64,000 nucleotides of DNA from Sandarakinorhabdus sp. (lineage in GTDB: Bacteria > Pseudomonadota > Alphaproteobacteria > Sphingomonadales > Sphingomonadaceae), in assembly GCA_020692215.1 (NCBI GenBank), contig JAIMKW010000002.1:62001-126000 (forward strand). The letters run 5' to 3'. A model generated the notes under the pieces. It did no database searches. It was not told the origin of the DNA and saw only the letters and a program-made list of their open reading frames with translations. The position numbers and the translations under genes were made by a program. Each line of letters starts with the position of its first letter. Positions within the stretch are counted from its first letter, which is position 1. Of the stretch, positions 60,577 through 64,000 are shown piece by piece.

Positions 60577-61842
60577 CTAACGGGATCGCAGGTTTTCAGG
60601 AACGTCGAGCCTGTCGGCGTCGCGCAGTTCGGGGAACAGCCTTGCCCATAGCACGGTGACACCCAGTGCCAGAACCCCCCCGATGACGGTCGCTTCCACA
60701 GCCCCGAAGAGGGCGGCCGATGTTCCGGCGCGGAACTCGCCCAGCTCGTTCGACGCGCTTATGAATAGCATCGAAACAGAGGACACCCGGCCGCGCATAT
60801 CGTCTGGCGTGTGCAACTGGATGAGCGACGAGCGCACATAGACGGACACCATATCGGCCGCCCCCAGCACGATGAGCGCGGTGACCGAGAGCCAGAGTAT
60901 TGTTGAAAGCCCGAAGACAATGGTGGCAAGGGCAAACAGGCCGACGTTGACGAACATCTTGAGGCCGACCTTGCCACCCAGCGGATTTCGGGTGAGCCAG
61001 AGCGCAACGAACGCCGCGCCAAATGCAGGGGCGGCACGCATGATACCGAGCCCCTGCGGGCCGACCATCAGGATATCGCGGGCATAGATTGGCAGCATGG
61101 CAGTTGCCCCGGCGAGAATGACAGCAAACATGTCGAGCGAGATGGCCCCAAACACGATCTGGTTGCCGCGCACATAGCGCAGGCCTTGTTTAACCGATTC
61201 GACTCCGCTTGCCCCGCTGCTGGGCGGCAGCTTCACCGGAGGAATGCGGAACAGCGCGACCAAAGACGCCGCCAGAAGCACTGCCGCAATTGTGTAGGGC
61301 AGCGGCGGCGACACATCATAGGCAAGCCCCCCGACAACGGGCCCCAGAACAGCGCCCGTCTGCCAGCCGATCGAGTTCCACGCGATAGCCGTGGGAAGCA
61401 CTGCGGGCGGCACCAGATTGGGCGCCAGTGCCGAAAGCGAGGGCGCGGCGAAAGCCCTCGCAACTCCAAGGGTCATGGCGACCGCAAACAGCGGCCAGAG
61501 CGTGGTGGAGCCCGTTATGGCAAAGACGGCCAGAACCCCCGCGCACAGCAGTTCCAGAGCAATGGCCGCGCGAGCGATGTGCCGCCGGTCGAGCCGGTCT
61601 GCAATCACGCCGACCACAAGCGACAGAGCGAAGACGGGAAGAAACTGGGCGAGGCCGACAAGCCCTAGAAGAAAGGCTGCTTCCCGAATGGGCATTGTGG
61701 CGCGTGCAAGATCATAGACCTGCCAGCCGATCACGATCACTATCAGCATCTGCGCAAGCGTCGAACCCAGCTTTGCCACGAAGAAGGCCCGGAAGGCCGG
61801 GAAGGCGAAGGGAGAAACGACAAGAGCAGCAGATTGGGGCAC
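60577..61842 (-). CDS. MFS transporter (12-helix, TMEM180/EntS-like type)
   Basis: About 420 residues with 12 transmembrane helices: 'FAFPAFRAFFVAKLGSTLAQMLIVIVIGWQVY' spans helix 1, and 'GVIADRLDRRHIARAA' is the MFS motif A. The frame is open to 62007, but the first ~55 residues are proline-rich and lack homology. A GTG at 61842 with CTAGG 9 nt upstream is the preferred start. Substrate is unknown; EntS-like exporters have similar sequences. It is divergent from the PQQ alcohol dehydrogenase gene. Confidence 0.82.
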   Translation of the reverse strand: MPQSAALVVSPFAFPAFRAFFVAKLGSTLAQMLIVIVIGWQVYDLARATMPIREAAFLLGLVGLAQFLPVFALSLVVGVIADRLDRRHIARAAIALELLCAGVLAVFAITGSTTLWPLFAVAMTLGVARAFAAPSLSALAPNLVPPAVLPTAIAWNSIGWQTGAVLGPVVGGLAYDVSPPLPYTIAAVLLAASLVALFRIPPVKLPPSSGASGVESVKQGLRYVRGNQIVFGAISLDMFAVILAGATAMLPIYARDILMVGPQGLGIMRAAPAFGAAFVALWLTRNPLGGKVGLKMFVNVGLFALATIVFGLSTILWLSVTALIVLGAADMVSVYVRSSLIQLHTPDDMRGRVSSVSMLFISASNELGEFRAGTSAALFGAVEATVIGGVLALGVTVLWARLFPELRDADRLDVPENLRSR

Positions 61843-62039
61843 GCGGGCGGGCCTAGCAGGCACGAGCGCCACAGGGAAAGGGGGAGGCGGCGCGAATGTT
61901 GCGGACGTATATGGAGCCCCCTGTGAATTGCGGGGCTTTTCAAGGGGCGATGGCTGCCCGATGAAGGATGGAGGGGCATGCTGGAGTGCAGGCATCAGAC
62001 CTTGCACCCGGATTGGACCGCCTGAGTGGGAGATGAACT

Positions 62040-64000
62040 ATGAATCGCAGGATGGCTGGCGGCACTTCGGCCGCGCTTGTGCTCGCATTGGCGTTGTCGG
62101 GGTGCCAGAAGGCGGAGACGGACTCGCCGGCAGTGGCGTTGACCGACAGCCTCGCCGCGGCAGGTTCGGCGGGCAAGGAATGGCTCAGCTATGGCGGCAC
62201 CTACGACGAACAACGCCATTCCCGTCTGAAGGGCATCAACCAGGATAATGTCGATCAGCTCGGCGTTGCGTGGACCTATGCGCTGAAAACCGGGCGCGGC
62301 GTCGAGACAACGCCGATCATCCACGATGGCGTGATGTATGCAACTTCGGCCTGGTCGGTCGTCCATGCGCTCGATGCGAAGACCGGCGCCGAGCTTTGGG
62401 TCTATGATCCGGGTGTTGACCGGGCTGTTGGCGTGGATGCCTGCTGCGATGTGGTGAACCGGGGCGTCGCGCTGCACGAAGGGAAAATCTATGTCGGCGT
62501 GATCGATGGCCGGCTGGAGGCACTGGACGCAAAGACCGGGAAGGTTATCTGGTCAAAGCAGACTGTTGACCGCTCCAAGCCTTACACGGTCACAGGTGCG
62601 CCGCGGATCGTGAAGGGCAAGGTGCTGATCGGCAACGGCGGTGCCGAGCTTGGGGTTCGCGGCTATCTTTCAGCCTATGATGTGAACACGGGCGAGCTTG
62701 TCTGGCGCTTCTTCACCGTCCCCAACCCGGAGCTTAAACCCGACGGTGCCGCATCGGACCCCATTCTTGCAAAACTGGGAAACAGCAGTTGGGGCAAGAC
62801 AGGTCGCTGGACCAGTGATGGCGGCGGCGGAACCGTGTGGGATTCGATCGTCTATGATGAAGTGAACGACCAGGTCGTGTTCGGCGTCGGCAACGGTTCG
62901 CCGTGGAACGCCATGCTGCGCGACCCGGAAAACAAGGGTGACAACCTGTTCCTGTCGTCGATCGTCGCAGTGGATGCCGATACCGGAGCCTATAAATGGC
63001 ACTTCCAGACCACACCCCGCGATAACTGGGACTATACGGCAACGCAGACCATCATCCTGGCCGAGCTTCCGCTGGGGCAGGGGGGTGCGCCCCGCCGTAT
63101 TGTGATGCAGGCGCCCAAGAACGGCTTCTTCTATGTGCTCGACGCAAAGACGGGCGCGTATATTTCCGCGAACAACTTCGTGCCGCAAACCTGGGCCACC
63201 GGTGTCGATGCAAACGGCCGTCCGATCGAAACGCCAGAGGCGCGGCCGGTGAATGCGTCCTACCTTCATTCGCCGGGGCCGCAGGGCGCGCACAACTGGC
63301 ATCCCATGGCCTTCAACCCTGATCTGGGCCTTGCCTATATTCCGGCGCAGGAATTGCCGCAGGGCTATCTGCCCAAGCCCAAGCCCGACCCGGCCACCAA
63401 GTGGAACACGGGCTTTGCCTTCGAGGACGGTATGCCGGTCGATCCGCTCGATCCCGCGACGCTGAAGGCGATGAAGGCCATGTACAAGGGCCGGCTGATC
63501 GCGTGGGACCCTGTGAAGCAGGAGGCGCGATGGACGGTCGAGCTGCCGACCCCCTCCAATGGCGGCGTACTGTCGACTGCGGCGGGCATCGTCTATCAAG
63601 GGACTGTAGGCGGAGACCTTGTCGGCTATGATGCTGCCACCGGCAAGAAACTATGGTCACGCAACATCAAGGGCGGGGTGATTGCGCCCCCCGTCACCTA
63701 TGAGATCGACGGAGAGCAGTATCTTGCCGTCGCGACAGGCTGGGGCGGTGCTTATGGCCTTGCCGCGGGCTTCCTGTTTGACAAGGCCGTGCCGCCATCT
63801 GTCGGCCGGGTCGTCGCCTTCAAGCTGGGGGCAAAGGGCGAAGTGCCTGACCCTGAGGTGACGCCGATAGACCGCACGCCGCAAACGGCGCGCTTCGGCG
63901 ACGCAAAGATGCTGCAGGCGGGCCTTGTTGCCTACAGCCGAAACTGCATGGTCTGCCATGGCCCGATGGCGATAAGCTCGGGCGTGCTGCCGGACCTGCG
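62040..64000 (+). CDS. PQQ- and heme-containing alcohol dehydrogenase (quinohemoprotein), 3' end outside window
   Basis: The frame starts at ATG 62040 with GGGAG upstream and is open to the window edge (653 residues seen). A lipoprotein signal has lipobox LALSGC (Cys22). The eight-bladed propeller follows, with the vicinal disulfide Cys135-Cys136 (ACCD), tryptophan-docking repeats such as 'LDAKTGAELWVYD' and the catalytic base Asp331 in NWDYT. A cytochrome c domain begins near the edge with the heme site CMVCH (Cys636, Cys639, His640). It oxidises alcohols in the periplasm and passes electrons to cytochrome c. Thr333, two after the base, suggests the calcium-type, not lanthanide-type, site. 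Confidence 0.93.
   Translation, partial: MNRRMAGGTSAALVLALALSGCQKAETDSPAVALTDSLAAAGSAGKEWLSYGGTYDEQRHSRLKGINQDNVDQLGVAWTYALKTGRGVETTPIIHDGVMYATSAWSVVHALDAKTGAELWVYDPGVDRAVGVDACCDVVNRGVALHEGKIYVGVIDGRLEALDAKTGKVIWSKQTVDRSKPYTVTGAPRIVKGKVLIGNGGAELGVRGYLSAYDVNTGELVWRFFTVPNPELKPDGAASDPILAKLGNSSWGKTGRWTSDGGGGTVWDSIVYDEVNDQVVFGVGNGSPWNAMLRDPENKGDNLFLSSIVAVDADTGAYKWHFQTTPRDNWDYTATQTIILAELPLGQGGAPRRIVMQAPKNGFFYVLDAKTGAYISANNFVPQTWATGVDANGRPIETPEARPVNASYLHSPGPQGAHNWHPMAFNPDLGLAYIPAQELPQGYLPKPKPDPATKWNTGFAFEDGMPVDPLDPATLKAMKAMYKGRLIAWDPVKQEARWTVELPTPSNGGVLSTAAGIVYQGTVGGDLVGYDAATGKKLWSRNIKGGVIAPPVTYEIDGEQYLAVATGWGGAYGLAAGFLFDKAVPPSVGRVVAFKLGAKGEVPDPEVTPIDRTPQTARFGDAKMLQAGLVAYSRNCMVCHGPMAISSGVLPDL

Overview
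The window is GC-rich chromosomal DNA from an alphaproteobacterium, most likely of the Sphingomonadales. The reasons are the gene families and order: a gltA-gltX pair divergent from comEC, an E1 2-oxoglutarate dehydrogenase starting directly at the 'PSWARAxWP' segment, the MarR-like winged-helix family at about 4.1-5.0 kb, a TonB-dependent receptor, and an ornithine decarboxylase plus deoxyhypusine-synthase-like pair. Genes are tightly packed, often with 1- or 4-nt start/stop overlaps. No gap between genes exceeds about 300 nt. I see no rRNA, CRISPR array, prophage or complete insertion sequence. The single tRNA is tRNA-Pro(CGG).

Layout. 0-2.5 kb: the end of a BCCT carrier converging on a fused ergothioneine gene (EgtB-EgtD). 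2.6-6.4 kb: tRNA-Pro, a ferredoxin-NADP reductase, a winged-helix regulator and a divergent sigma-54 activator. 6.4-9.8 kb: a scarred accessory patch with a degenerate REP-type transposase and a Tat-signal CoA-transferase gene running out of frame into a porin that has lost its signal peptide. 10-17 kb: gltA, gltX, comEC, ligA. 17-19 kb: a pnuC-NR kinase-prmA operon. 19-21 kb: a phosphotransferase-DUF6285-DUF1330 operon. 21-26 kb: sdhCDAB, msrB and a SPOR lipoprotein. 26-33 kb: a TonB receptor, a thioesterase-zapE pair and an EmrAB-type efflux pair. 33-43 kb: mdh-sucC-sucD-VOC-sucA-sucB-lpd-TRIC channel. 43-49 kb: an amino-acid permease, sppA, a DUF2157-like membrane protein, a small lipoprotein and a 23S rRNA m5U methyltransferase-like gene. 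49-52 kb: a polyamine pair and an orphan acyl carrier protein. 52-55.6 kb: dapF-mtaB-ftsY-yciB. 55.6-64 kb: an exported M17 aminopeptidase, aldehyde dehydrogenase, metallophosphoesterase, cysK, an MFS carrier and a PQQ/heme alcohol dehydrogenase cut by the window edge.

Functionally the window holds most of the TCA cycle (citrate synthase, succinate dehydrogenase, malate dehydrogenase, succinyl-CoA synthetase and the whole 2-oxoglutarate dehydrogenase complex). It also carries redox and thiol functions (ergothioneine, MsrB, cysteine synthase), NAD precursor salvage, and a putative putrescine/homospermidine route. The most unusual items are the EgtB-EgtD fusion and the CoA-transferase/porin junction, then the polyamine pair and the orphan acyl carrier protein. 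I found no strong candidate for a wholly new multi-gene system.
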